From Micrococcaceae bacterium Sec5.1 (lineage in GTDB: Bacteria; Actinomycetota; Actinomycetes; Actinomycetales; Micrococcaceae), in NCBI GenBank assembly GCA_039636795.1, contig CP143430.1:3534001-3598000 (forward strand): 64,000 bases of DNA. Reading direction: 5' to 3'. Under the pieces are notes generated by a model. The model did not search any database. It was not told where the DNA came from and saw nothing but the letters and a program-made list of their open reading frames with translations. A program made the position numbers and the translations under genes. This document shows, in pieces, positions 18,272 through 26,516 of this stretch (positions are counted from its first letter, which is position 1; the number at the start of each line of letters is the position of its first letter).

Positions 18272-18982
18272 TCAGGCGGAAGCAGGTCCAGCAGGAGCTT
18301 GGTCCAGGGCCGTCAGGGCACGCCAGGCGTCGGCGGCAGCTTCCTGCTCCGCTTCCTTCTTCGAATGGCCAGCGCCGCGACCATAGGGAGTCCCGCCGAT
18401 GTTCAGGACAGCTTCAAACGTACGCGCGTGGTCCGGGCCTGAGCCTTCCACGGCGTAGTGGATTGCCCCGAGTTGGCGGCTGGCGGTCAGTTCCTGGATG
18501 CTCGTCTTCCAATCGGTACCGGCTCCAAGGGCGCCGGCGTCCTTCAGGAGAGGGCCCACGAGGCGCATTACCAGCTGGCGTGCCGTCTCGATGTCGTTGG
18601 AGAGGTACGTGGCACCAATGAGCGCTTCCATGGTATCCGCGAGGATCGAGGCTTTGTTCTTCCCATCGGTGAGCTTCTCGCCCTGCCCCAGGTAGATGAA
18701 CTCGCCCACGCCAAGCTCGCGGCCAATGCCAGCGAGGGCGCGAGTACTCACGACGGCGGATCGCCGCTTTGCGAGTTCACCTTCAGGCAGCGCGGGGTTC
18801 TCGCGGTAGAGCGAATCGGTCACAGAGAATCCCAGGATGGAGTCGCCGAGGAACTCAAGACGTTCATTGGTGGGAATCCCACCGTTCTCATATGCGTATG
18901 AGCGATGTGTCAGAGCAAGACGAAGCGTCTCGGTGTCAATGGAGACACCGAGACGCTTCAGAAGCTCTTCAGTTGAAGACAT
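18272..18982 (-). CDS. rnc: Ribonuclease III
   Basis: The 236-residue enzyme has the RNase III signature [18 protein letters not shown] (about 39-56) with its metal-binding acidic residues. A second acidic site is [14 protein letters not shown]-terminal double-stranded RNA-binding domain includes [23 protein letters not shown]. It processes rRNA precursors and structured RNAs. It sits between rpmF (23 bp upstream) and mutM, the usual actinobacterial order. Confidence 0.96.
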   Translation of the reverse strand: MSSTEELLKRLGVSIDTETLRLALTHRSYAYENGGIPTNERLEFLGDSILGFSVTDSLYRENPALPEGELAKRRSAVVSTRALAGIGRELGVGEFIYLGQGEKLTDGKNKASILADTMEALIGATYLSNDIETARQLVMRLVGPLLKDAGALGAGTDWKTSIQELTASRQLGAIHYAVEGSGPDHARTFEAVLNIGGTPYGRGAGHSKKEAEQEAAADAWRALTALDQAPAGPASA

Positions 18983-19005
18983 CCTTTGTCAGCCTATTGG
19001 GCAGA

Positions 19006-19209
19006 TTAGGCGTCTGCTACCTTGCGGCCCTTGTATTCAAGGAACAGCGCGGTGCCGGCAGAGTCAGTGACGACCTTTGCCTGGTGCGGCAGGCTGTAAG
19101 TAACCTGACCGTTTTCGATGGTCTTGACCAAGTTGGGGGCAGTTGCCTTCCACTGGGCACGGCGGGCGCGTGTGTTTGCGCGAGACATTTTCCGCTTGGG
19201 AACAGCCAC
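19006..19209 (-). CDS. rpmF: 50S ribosomal protein L32 (zinc-free type)
   Basis: The 67-residue product begins [20 protein letters not shown], the L32 hallmark. It contains no cysteine at all, so it lacks the CxxC pairs of zinc-binding L32. It lies 33 bp downstream of the DUF177 gene, a pairing conserved in most bacteria, and upstream of rnc. Confidence 0.96.
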   Translation of the reverse strand: MAVPKRKMSRANTRARRAQWKATAPNLVKTIENGQVTYSLPHQAKVVTDSAGTALFLEYKGRKVADA

Positions 19210-19242
19210 GGCTATCTCATTTCTCTCTTAGTCCAACACTTA

Positions 19243-19794
19243 CTAATCAGTTTGCCGGTCAGTCTTAGCCAGATCAGCTAGGGCAGCCCAGCGAGGGTCA
19301 ATGACCTCGTGGTGGTGCCCCGGCTCGTCTTCCAGGCGTGCTCCACATTCGGAACAAAGGCCCTGGCAGTCTTCCCGGCACACCGGCTGGAACGGCAGCA
19401 TAGTGACAACTGCGTCCCGCAACACCGGCTCAAGATCGATTAGATCGTGCTCGACTCGACGTTGCTCTTCATCGTCTTCTTCGTCCGAAAGCTCAACGCC
19501 TTCATAGAAGAAAAGTTCTTGCACATTGACTTCAAGGTCATACGCAAGGGGATCCAGGCATCGACCGCATTCGCCGGTTACTTCGACGATTACGGATCCT
19601 GATACCAGAATTCCTTCGTGTACGGCCTCAAGGCGAAGATCCAGCTCGACATCCGAGCCTTCCTTCACGCCAATGAGCGCCACACCAAGGTCACTTGGCG
19701 CAGGTACATGTTCGTTGAGTGTCCGCATGGTCCCTGGACTGCGTCCAAGGTCCTTGACTACCAGCGCCAAGGGCGAACTTGCATCTCGCTTAAT
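19243..19794 (-). CDS. DUF177/YceD-family protein, probable ATT start
   Basis: The family co-occurs with rpmF and in other bacteria is linked to 23S rRNA/large-subunit metabolism. The protein has a possible zinc site, CGRCLDPL and CREDCQGLCSECG, near the C-terminus, and the acidic stretch LSDEEDDEEQRR. Between the in-frame stop at 19831 and the TTG at 19770 there is no ATG, GTG or TTG. The only Shine-Dalgarno sequence (AGGAG, 19800-19804) sits 5 nt before an ATT at 19794, giving IKRDASSPLALVVKDLGRSPG and 183 residues. The TTG at 19770 has no such signal. Start assignment is therefore tentative; the gene itself is clear. Confidence 0.85.
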   Translation of the reverse strand: MKRDASSPLALVVKDLGRSPGTMRTLNEHVPAPSDLGVALIGVKEGSDVELDLRLEAVHEGILVSGSVIVEVTGECGRCLDPLAYDLEVNVQELFFYEGVELSDEEDDEEQRRVEHDLIDLEPVLRDAVVTMLPFQPVCREDCQGLCSECGARLEDEPGHHHEVIDPRWAALADLAKTDRQTD

Positions 19795-19827
19795 GAGAAC
19801 TCCTGTAGAACATATGACCGACGTACC

Positions 19828-19857
19828 ATCTTAGCCTGATCAAGCCTGAGGACTCAA
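19828..19857 (-). promoter_or_regulatory. Candidate promoter of the DUF177-rpmF-rnc-mutM unit
   Basis: On the minus strand TTGAGT (19857-19852) and TAAGAT (19833-19828) are separated by 18 bp. They lie 34 bp upstream of the proposed start. This fits a housekeeping sigma-factor promoter. Confidence 0.45.
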
Positions 19858-19953
19858 ACCGGCGCCGGGCGCGCGAAGAGCGCCATGGTTTCAGCTGGGA
19901 TCCACCGCAAGAAGCTGCGAGGTACCTATCAAGACTACCCCCTTGCGGGAGGC

Positions 19954-20436
19954 TTACGTTCCAGACTCGCCAGCGAGGAGGCGCTTCAACACAGATTTCG
20001 GTACGAAATCAGAAATGTCGCCACCCAATACATTGACCTCCTTGATCAAGGTGGAGGAAAGGTGCACGTAGTGCGCTTCTGCCGGCAGGAAGACAGTTTC
20101 GACGCCGGTAAGCTGACGATTCATGGTGGCCATCGGCAATTCGTAATCAAAGTCCGAGGACGAGCGGAGGCCTTTGACAATTGCCGAAACGCCCCGATGC
20201 CGGCAGTACTCGGCCAACAGTCCCTCTCCCATGGGCTCAACGATGATGCCACGCAGGGACGCCAGCGTCTCGCGGGCCATCTCCATCCGGTCTTCGAGGC
20301 TGAAGCGGTACTTCTTGGCATAATTGGTGGACACGGCCACGATGACTTCGTCAAACAGGCCTGCCGCCCGCGCGATGACTTCGAGATGTCCGTTGTGGAT
20401 AGGGTCAAAGGATCCAGGGCATACCGCACGTCTCAT
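19954..20436 (-). CDS. coaD: Phosphopantetheine adenylyltransferase
   Basis: The 160-residue length is exact for the family. It has the nucleotidyltransferase motif GSFDPIHNGHLEVI (8-21, HxGH at 14-17) and the second motif HLSSTLIKEV. KGLRSSSDFDYELPMATMNRQL carries substrate-binding residues. It adenylates 4-phosphopantetheine in coenzyme A synthesis. It is divergent from the aminotransferase gene, with 35 bp between their starts. Confidence 0.96.
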   Translation of the reverse strand: MRRAVCPGSFDPIHNGHLEVIARAAGLFDEVIVAVSTNYAKKYRFSLEDRMEMARETLASLRGIIVEPMGEGLLAEYCRHRGVSAIVKGLRSSSDFDYELPMATMNRQLTGVETVFLPAEAHYVHLSSTLIKEVNVLGGDISDFVPKSVLKRLLAGESGT

Positions 20437-20471
20437 GACACGAACCTACCCCATAGCTTCACCGGGATACC

Positions 20472-21722
20472 ATGGCTGACATGTCACCCGCAGGCAGCAC
20501 TTTACCGCTCAACCCAACGGCTCATGCCTCCACGCCATGGCAGCGGGCTGCAACCGGCGCCAACCTGCTTTCGCCTGACGGAAACCTCGGAGTGACCATC
20601 TTCGAGGAGATGACCACCTTGGCCACCTCTTCCGGTGCCATCAACCTCGGACAGGGCTTCCCCGACGAGGACGGCCCCGCGGAGATCAAAGCCGCAGCCC
20701 AGGCAGCCATCGCCGCAGGAGCCAACCAATACGCACCCGGCAAGGGCATCACGGAACTACGGGAAGCCGTCGCGGAACACCAACGCCGGTTCTATGGGCT
20801 TACCCCTGACCCGCAGACGGAAGTCATCATCACGACTGGCGCCACGGAAGCCGTAGCGGCGTCGCTTCTGGCCTTCATCCAGCCCGGTGACGAGGTCCTG
20901 ACCTTCGAACCGTTCTATGACTCCTACGGAGCCATCATCGGATTGGCAGGAGCAGAACATGTCACTGCTCCCCTGCTCGCTCCGGACTTCCTTCCGGACC
21001 TCTCCAGACTGGAAGAGGCCTTCAGCAGACGCACCAAGGTGGTGCTCCTGAATAACCCGCACAATCCCACCGGCGCCGTTTTCCCTCAAGAAGTTCTGGC
21101 AAAGGTGGTTGAACTGGCCACAAAGTACGACGCCATCATTGTCAGCGACGAAGTCTACGAGCATCTCACGTTCGGCGTCACCCATATTCCCGTCGCTTCC
21201 CTGCCGGGCGCTGCCGAACGGACCCTCACAATCTCTTCCGCGGGAAAGACGTTTTCCTTCACAGGGTGGAAGATCGGCTGGCTCAGCGGACCCGGGGAAC
21301 TGGTTGCCGCTGTCCGCACGGTCAAGCAGTTCCTGACGTACAGCTCGGGAACACCGTTCCAGAGTGCCATCGCCGTGGGCCTTGCGCTTCCTGACACCTT
21401 TTACGCGGACATAGCTGAGACTCTGCAACGCAAGCGCGACATCCTTTCCGAGGGCCTTCGCGCTGCAGGATTCGACGTTTTCACACCCAGCGGTACGTAC
21501 TTCATCAACGTCGACACAGAACCCCTGGGAATCAGGGACTCCGTGGACCTGGCCCGCCGGTTACCGGGCCTGGTAGGTGTGGCCGCGATCCCGGTCCCCG
21601 TCTTTTGCCACCCTGAAGGGGCAGAACGGACCCGCAGCCTGTTGCGTTTCGCGTTTTGCAAAAAAACCAGTGTCCTGGAAGAAGCAGCCGAACGACTGGC
21701 CGCGCTTAAGGACCTGCTCTGA
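20472..21722 (+). CDS. Class I/II pyridoxal-phosphate aminotransferase
   Basis: The 416-residue enzyme has the fold-type I aminotransferase elements: INLGQGFPDEDGP, NQYAPGKGITELREAVAEH, TTGATEAV, NNPHNPTGAVF and the PLP-lysine segment SSAGKTFSFTGWKIGW. It is close to the DapC/methionine/kynurenine aminotransferase group. In actinobacteria such enzymes include N-succinyldiaminopimelate aminotransferase, but the specificity cannot be settled here. Its TGA stop overlaps the proposed start of the next gene, suggesting coupling. Confidence 0.88.
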   Translation: MADMSPAGSTLPLNPTAHASTPWQRAATGANLLSPDGNLGVTIFEEMTTLATSSGAINLGQGFPDEDGPAEIKAAAQAAIAAGANQYAPGKGITELREAVAEHQRRFYGLTPDPQTEVIITTGATEAVAASLLAFIQPGDEVLTFEPFYDSYGAIIGLAGAEHVTAPLLAPDFLPDLSRLEEAFSRRTKVVLLNNPHNPTGAVFPQEVLAKVVELATKYDAIIVSDEVYEHLTFGVTHIPVASLPGAAERTLTISSAGKTFSFTGWKIGWLSGPGELVAAVRTVKQFLTYSSGTPFQSAIAVGLALPDTFYADIAETLQRKRDILSEGLRAAGFDVFTPSGTYFINVDTEPLGIRDSVDLARRLPGLVGVAAIPVPVFCHPEGAERTRSLLRFAFCKKTSVLEEAAERLAALKDLL

Positions 21723-22528
21723 ACCGCAACGACGCCGGCCGCAAGGACTCCGGCAGCCATCACGCCACGCGTTTCCTGCGGACCACAGGGCAGCACGCAA
21801 CTGTTGATGCCGATACGCTCATTGAAGGCAGCTATATCCTCAGCATCGGTGGCGCTGAACAATCCCATGTGAATCTGGCCAACCCCGGGGAGATCTTCTA
21901 CGAATATCTTCGCAGGATCGGTCATGTGGTGGATCTGGCTGCAGTGCCGGGTGAGCCACTCTCCGCGCTCCATCTCGGGGCCGGCGCCCTGACATTGGCC
22001 CGTTACATCCAGGCCACGAGGCCAGGTTCGGACCAGTATGCCGTGGAACTCGAACGCGAACTGCTGGACTTCGTCCTGCAAAAGCTCCCCATGCCGGAGG
22101 GCACGCGGCTGCACACGCACATAGGCGACGCACGCGAGGCACTGGCCGAACTTCCCGCGAACCTGAGGTTCGACGTCGTCATCCTTGATATCTTCTCCGG
22201 GCCAGAAGCACCAGCCCACATCGCGTGCAGGGAGTTCTACGAAGAGGCCGCTGCCCGCTTGGGACCAAACGGCCTACTGATTGTGAACGTAGGCGATGAA
22301 CCGGCGCTAACGCTGGTACGAAGCCAGGTAGCAGCCCTCCGGCAGGCAATGGCGGACGTTATCGCATTTGCCGAGACGGGAATGTTCGCCGGGCGCTACC
22401 CCGGCAACATCATCCTGGTGGGCGCCCGAACGCCATGGCCGGCAGCGTGGACCAGCGTATTACTCGCGCGAGGCCCGCACCCGGCAACAGTTCTCCACGG
22501 CGTGGACTTGGACAGAATTTCGGACTAG
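21719..22528 (+). CDS. Spermidine-synthase-like methyltransferase-fold protein, probable CTG start
   Basis: Residues include the conserved N-terminal part RFLRTTGQHATVDADTLIEG and the cofactor-site segment HLGAGALTLARYIQATRPGS, followed by DARE and DVVILDIFSG. This matches the fused/stand-alone spermidine-synthase-like family, whose substrate is often unknown. The first canonical start (GTG 21869) would delete the conserved N-terminal strand region, yet that frame is open back to a stop at 21707. The only start candidate with a ribosome-binding site (AAGGA, 6 nt spacing) is CTG at 21719, which overlaps the aminotransferase TGA as CTGA. That gives 269 residues. It is tail-to-tail with rsmD, the two stops sharing CTAG. 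Confidence 0.8.
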   Translation: MNRNDAGRKDSGSHHATRFLRTTGQHATVDADTLIEGSYILSIGGAEQSHVNLANPGEIFYEYLRRIGHVVDLAAVPGEPLSALHLGAGALTLARYIQATRPGSDQYAVELERELLDFVLQKLPMPEGTRLHTHIGDAREALAELPANLRFDVVILDIFSGPEAPAHIACREFYEEAAARLGPNGLLIVNVGDEPALTLVRSQVAALRQAMADVIAFAETGMFAGRYPGNIILVGARTPWPAAWTSVLLARGPHPATVLHGVDLDRISD

Positions 22529-23091
22529 GACGGTTCAGCGAACCATAGCTTGGTCTCGCCGTACTTCTTGTCAGCGAAACATTCCAGCGCTTCAGGCCAG
22601 GCTGGTTCGGGACTCCTGGAGGACCTCTCCACCACCACAACCGCCCCTTCATCCAGATGGGGCGACAATTTGGCCAGCACGGCACTCAAAGCTGGTTCGT
22701 CCAGCGGATACGGCGGATCCAGGAACACCAGGTCCCACACATCGTGCCCTGTGGCGCGCTCCAGGAAAGACTCCACCTTGGATCGATGGACTGAGACTTT
22801 CTTGCCGCCCAGGATTTGGTTGACCAAGTCCGCGTTGCGCTGGCAAGAGTCGCTGGCCTTGGCATCGAATTCCACCAGATCCACGCTGCGGGCACCCCGG
22901 CTGGCGCTCTCCACACCCAGGGCTCCGGAGCCCGCATAGAGATCCAGCACCCGCGAATCGTCGATGACAGCCAAGGACTCCAGCCGGGAAAACAGTGCTT
23001 CCTTAACACGGTCCGTAGTGGGCCGCGTTGCGGTCCCGGGCACGCTCGTGAGCGGATTGCCGCCAGCAACCCCGGCGATAATCCGGCTCAC
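22525..23091 (-). CDS. rsmD: 16S rRNA (guanine966-N2)-methyltransferase
   Basis: The 188-residue protein opens MSRIIAGVAGGNPLTSVPG and RPTTDRVKEALFSRLE, the RsmD N-terminal signature. The SAM-binding motif is VLDLYAGSGALGVESASRGA and the catalytic motif is FLDPPYPL. It methylates G966 of 16S rRNA during small-subunit assembly. It lies 54 bp downstream of recG, its usual partner, and often precedes coaD; here two plus-strand genes separate rsmD from coaD. Confidence 0.94.
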   Translation of the reverse strand: MSRIIAGVAGGNPLTSVPGTATRPTTDRVKEALFSRLESLAVIDDSRVLDLYAGSGALGVESASRGARSVDLVEFDAKASDSCQRNADLVNQILGGKKVSVHRSKVESFLERATGHDVWDLVFLDPPYPLDEPALSAVLAKLSPHLDEGAVVVVERSSRSPEPAWPEALECFADKKYGETKLWFAEPS

Positions 23092-23145
23092 AGCGCCTCT
23101 CCGCTGCCGACGCCTGACTGGTCGCCGATACCATCTGGGGATTCT

Positions 23146-25401
23146 CTAACCGCGTTCAAGGAACGCCTCCTTTTCAGGGTTCAAGTATTCTTCAATGGCC
23201 GCGGCCAGGACCGGTTGGTGTCCCAATGCCGGGTCCTGGGCCACCATGTCCTGTGCGTCTGCACGCGCACGGGCAATCAGATCTTCATGCTCCAGGACAC
23301 GCAGCAGCTTAAGCGTGGACCGCCCACCTGATTGTGAGGCGCCGAGGATATCGCCTTCACGGCGGAGTTTCAGGTCTTCCTGGGAGAGCTCGAACCCGTC
23401 GGTGGTGGACGCAACAGCATCCAGTCTTCGACGGCTCGGGTGCCCTGGCTCCAAAGTAGTGACCAGCAGGCAAGTCCCTGGCAGACCGCCACGGCCAACC
23501 CGGCCGCGAAGCTGGTGGAGTTGGGAGATACCAAAACGATCGGCGTCCAGGATGACCATCAGGGTGGCATTATGAACATCGACACCCACCTCGATGACCG
23601 TGGTGGAGACCAGCACTTTGGTCTGGTTTGCCGCGAACGATGCCATGGTTTCGGTTTTGAGGATTGGGTCCTGACGGCCATGGAGGGGCGCCACGGGCAC
23701 CCCGGCCAAGGAGGGCTCCTGCACCAGGCTTTCGACGACGGCTGTCACCGAGGCGAGCTCGCGGGCCGGACCTTCGTCCGAGAGTTCGGCGTCGCTTGGT
23801 TCCGCCTCTCCGGGGCTGAAGTCGCCGTCGTCGTCCGAACCGATTTTGGGACATACAACGTAAACCTGATGGCCGGCGTCGACTTCTTCCCGCGATCGTT
23901 TCCAGATTCGATCCGCCCAACCTGGGTTCTCGGCAAGCCCCACAACATGAGTGGAAATGGGTGCCCGCCCAGCAGGGAGCTCGTCGAGGATGGAGGTCTC
24001 AAGGTCGCCGAACACGGTCATCGCCACTGTGCGGGGAATCGGTGTGGCAGTCATCACCAGCAGATGCGGCGGACGTTGCGCTTTGGCACGCAGGGCGTCA
24101 CGTTGTTCCACGCCGAAGCGGTGCTGCTCGTCGACCACGATCAAGCCCAGGTCCTGAAAGCTGGTTTTGTCGCTCAACAGAGCGTGGGTGCCGATCACGA
24201 TGCCGGCGTTTCCTGAAGCGGCATCGAGCATGGCCTGCTTTCGCGCCGCCGTAGGCATAGACCCGGTCAGCAGGGTCACCTGGACACCAGCCTGTCCGGC
24301 TTCGGCCCCGAGCATCCCCAAGCCGCCGAACATATGATCGCGGGCCAATGGACCCAGGGTCCTGCGGATGGAGTCGAAATGCTGCGCAGCCAAAACCTCA
24401 GTGGGCGCCAGGAGTGCCGCCTGTCCCCCCGCATCAACCACCTGCAGCATCGCTCGCAGCGCGACAATAGTCTTTCCCGAGCCGACCTCACCCTGCAGGA
24501 GCCGATTCATGGGGGTGTCCTGGCCAAGTTCTTCGGAAAGCGTCTTTCCCACCGCTGTCTGGCCAGCAGTGAGCGTGAAGGGCAGGTTCCGGTCAAACTC
24601 TTCCAGCAGGCCGCCGCTGACCGGACGTCGGGCAGTGGCTTCCTCTGCAGCAAGCTGGGCACGGCGTCTCGCCAATGCCGCCTGCAGCACCAGCGCCTCC
24701 TGGTAGCGGAACCGTTCCTGCGCCCGCTGCCAGTCCTTGGCAGTCTCAGGCGAGTGGATCAGGCGATAAGCATCAGCCACGCTGAGCAGTCCGTCCCTGC
24801 TGACGATTGACTCCGGGAGCGGGTCCGCCAGGGCGTCGAGGTCCAGGGTTTGCAGCAACGCCGTAATCACTTTGTGGATGGACCAGCTTGTCAGCTTTGC
24901 CGTTGCGGGATAGACAGGGATAGGCATGGCTGCCAGCTTTTCCGGGTCCATGGAGCCGTCAGCATCCGGATCCTCATCCAGCAACAGGAAGTCCGGATTA
25001 GTCAGCCCCAAGGCGCCCCCGTATCGGGTCACCTTCCCGGAAAACATTGCACGGCGCCCCGGAAGGAGCTCCGCCTTGGCCCGGAATCCATTGAAGAAAC
25101 TGACTTTCAAAGTGCCAGGAACGTGGCTTCCACCGGCTTCATCGGTCACCACGACGTCAGTGATGGAACCCCGCCGGGCACGCATTTGACGGGTGCTGTT
25201 GGACAGAACCCGCGCAATCAACGTGACTTCCTCGTCCAGGGGAAGGTTGCTGATGGGAGTAAGTTCGCCCCGGCTCAAATACCTGCGCGGAAAGTAGTTC
25301 AGAAGGGCGCCGGTTGTCTTGAGGCCAAGGTGCCTGTCAATGACGGATGCCGAACGCTTGCCGATCCTGCGTTCCAGAGGCAGTTCCAGCTCAGTATTCA
25401 T
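23146..25401 (-). CDS. recG: ATP-dependent DNA helicase RecG
   Basis: With the ATG at 25401 the protein has 751 residues. An N-terminal wedge/OB domain (about 60-170) precedes the superfamily 2 helicase core: GEVGSGKTIVALRAM (motif I), VVDEQHRFGVEQR (DEQH box), MTATPIPRTVAMTVFGDLE and the late motifs VGVDVHNATLMVILDADRFG and QLRGRVGRG. It remodels stalled replication forks and branched DNA. The start is chosen because MNTELELPLERRIGKRSASVI matches the family beginning; the longer in-frame extension to 25686 is translated from within the DAK2 gene. It overlaps the DAK2 stop by 11 bp. Confidence 0.95.
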   Translation of the reverse strand: MNTELELPLERRIGKRSASVIDRHLGLKTTGALLNYFPRRYLSRGELTPISNLPLDEEVTLIARVLSNSTRQMRARRGSITDVVVTDEAGGSHVPGTLKVSFFNGFRAKAELLPGRRAMFSGKVTRYGGALGLTNPDFLLLDEDPDADGSMDPEKLAAMPIPVYPATAKLTSWSIHKVITALLQTLDLDALADPLPESIVSRDGLLSVADAYRLIHSPETAKDWQRAQERFRYQEALVLQAALARRRAQLAAEEATARRPVSGGLLEEFDRNLPFTLTAGQTAVGKTLSEELGQDTPMNRLLQGEVGSGKTIVALRAMLQVVDAGGQAALLAPTEVLAAQHFDSIRRTLGPLARDHMFGGLGMLGAEAGQAGVQVTLLTGSMPTAARKQAMLDAASGNAGIVIGTHALLSDKTSFQDLGLIVVDEQHRFGVEQRDALRAKAQRPPHLLVMTATPIPRTVAMTVFGDLETSILDELPAGRAPISTHVVGLAENPGWADRIWKRSREEVDAGHQVYVVCPKIGSDDDGDFSPGEAEPSDAELSDEGPARELASVTAVVESLVQEPSLAGVPVAPLHGRQDPILKTETMASFAANQTKVLVSTTVIEVGVDVHNATLMVILDADRFGISQLHQLRGRVGRGGLPGTCLLVTTLEPGHPSRRRLDAVASTTDGFELSQEDLKLRREGDILGASQSGGRSTLKLLRVLEHEDLIARARADAQDMVAQDPALGHQPVLAAAIEEYLNPEKEAFLERG

Positions 25402-26494
25402 GCCGTGACTGGCCCGGGATGCTGCTGGGTTCTGCAGTTTGTGTTGCTTCCTGGTCCCGCTGCCCGCCCTCAAAATCGCGGTGCCCGTCTTCAGAATCGC
25501 GGGACCCGTCTTCAGAGTCACGAGGCAGGGCAAGCTGACTGACGGCAATGTCCGTTGGCTCCCCCAGAGACCGGATGAGCGCCACTGCCGGCGCGGGATC
25601 AGGTACGTGGACATGAACCCGCCAACGATAACTGGCTTCAGCAGTGGATTCGTCGTCGTCGTCGGGATGGTGGCCTGTATTGCCAACCTGGCTCATGATG
25701 ACGGAATCACCCATCTCGTCCAGGCGTTGGCGCAGCACGGCCGCGTCCAATGGCGAAAGGCTGATGGTACACATGACTTCCACGCCGTCGTCGGCCGGCA
25801 TCTGCTGGTGGATGTGCGGATCCTGCAACTGGTAGCCGTGGAGGCCATCAAGGAGCTCATCCTGCAGTTCTTCGCCGAGCACTGCGGAACGGAGACAGTC
25901 CAGCACCAGCAACATACCTACACCGCCGGCGTCCACCACATGCGCCGCCTGCAGGGGTGCGAGTTCATCCTCTGTGCGTACGACGGCTTGAAAGGCAGCT
26001 TCCACCACAGCATCCAAGGCGAGGCCCAGTGCGTGGTTGCTGTCATCACCATTCTGGGAAGAATCCGCCGCTTGGGCTGCATGGGCTGCTGCTTCAAGGA
26101 CGGACAGCATGGTTCCGGAGACCGGTTCGCTCAAGGCCGACCATGCCCGGATCTGGGCCCTATTAAGGGCCGTGGCCAGCAGCGGCGCGCTCAGGCGCGC
26201 TTTTCCGGCAAGCGGCTCCGCCGCAGCGCACAGGAAAACAGCAAAAAGGGTCCCGGAATTACCCCTTGCCTGTTCCATGGCGGCCTGACCAGCGCGTGAC
26301 AGCACAGCACCGACGTCGTTACCGGTCTCGGAAGCGTCAGGAGCGGTGCCAGCCAACGCGGACACGGCCGCGCGCGCGGTGAGGTAAAGGTTGGTTCCGG
26401 TATCGCCGTCGGCGACGGGGAAGATGTTGATCGCGTTCAGGCGGTCGCTATGGTTGCCAAGGACCACCTCTGTCTTGCCGAGCCAACGTTTCAT
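25391..26494 (-). CDS. DAK2 (DhaL) domain protein, FakA-like, shortened
   Basis: The start ATG at 26494 gives 367 residues beginning MKRWLGKTEVVLGNHSDRLN. The kinase-like domain carries FPVADGDTGTNLYL (Asp residues that bind Mg-nucleotide), GNSGTL and DAGGVGMLLVLDCL. A FakA-middle-like segment follows (CTISLSPLDAAVLRQRLDEMGDSVIM, and VHVHVPDPAPAVALIRSLG). FakA in Firmicutes phosphorylates fatty acids held by FakB. Canonical FakA-type proteins are about 520-560 residues with a DegV-like C-terminal domain; here that domain is absent and replaced by a tail of four heptads (RDSEDGS, RDSEDGH, RDFEGGQ, RDQEATQ). It lies between thiL and recG. No clear ribosome-binding site is seen. Confidence 0.85.
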   Translation of the reverse strand: MKRWLGKTEVVLGNHSDRLNAINIFPVADGDTGTNLYLTARAAVSALAGTAPDASETGNDVGAVLSRAGQAAMEQARGNSGTLFAVFLCAAAEPLAGKARLSAPLLATALNRAQIRAWSALSEPVSGTMLSVLEAAAHAAQAADSSQNGDDSNHALGLALDAVVEAAFQAVVRTEDELAPLQAAHVVDAGGVGMLLVLDCLRSAVLGEELQDELLDGLHGYQLQDPHIHQQMPADDGVEVMCTISLSPLDAAVLRQRLDEMGDSVIMSQVGNTGHHPDDDDESTAEASYRWRVHVHVPDPAPAVALIRSLGEPTDIAVSQLALPRDSEDGSRDSEDGHRDFEGGQRDQEATQTAEPSSIPGQSRHEY

Positions 26495-26516
26495 GGCGTG
26501 CGCATTCGCGGCGATC

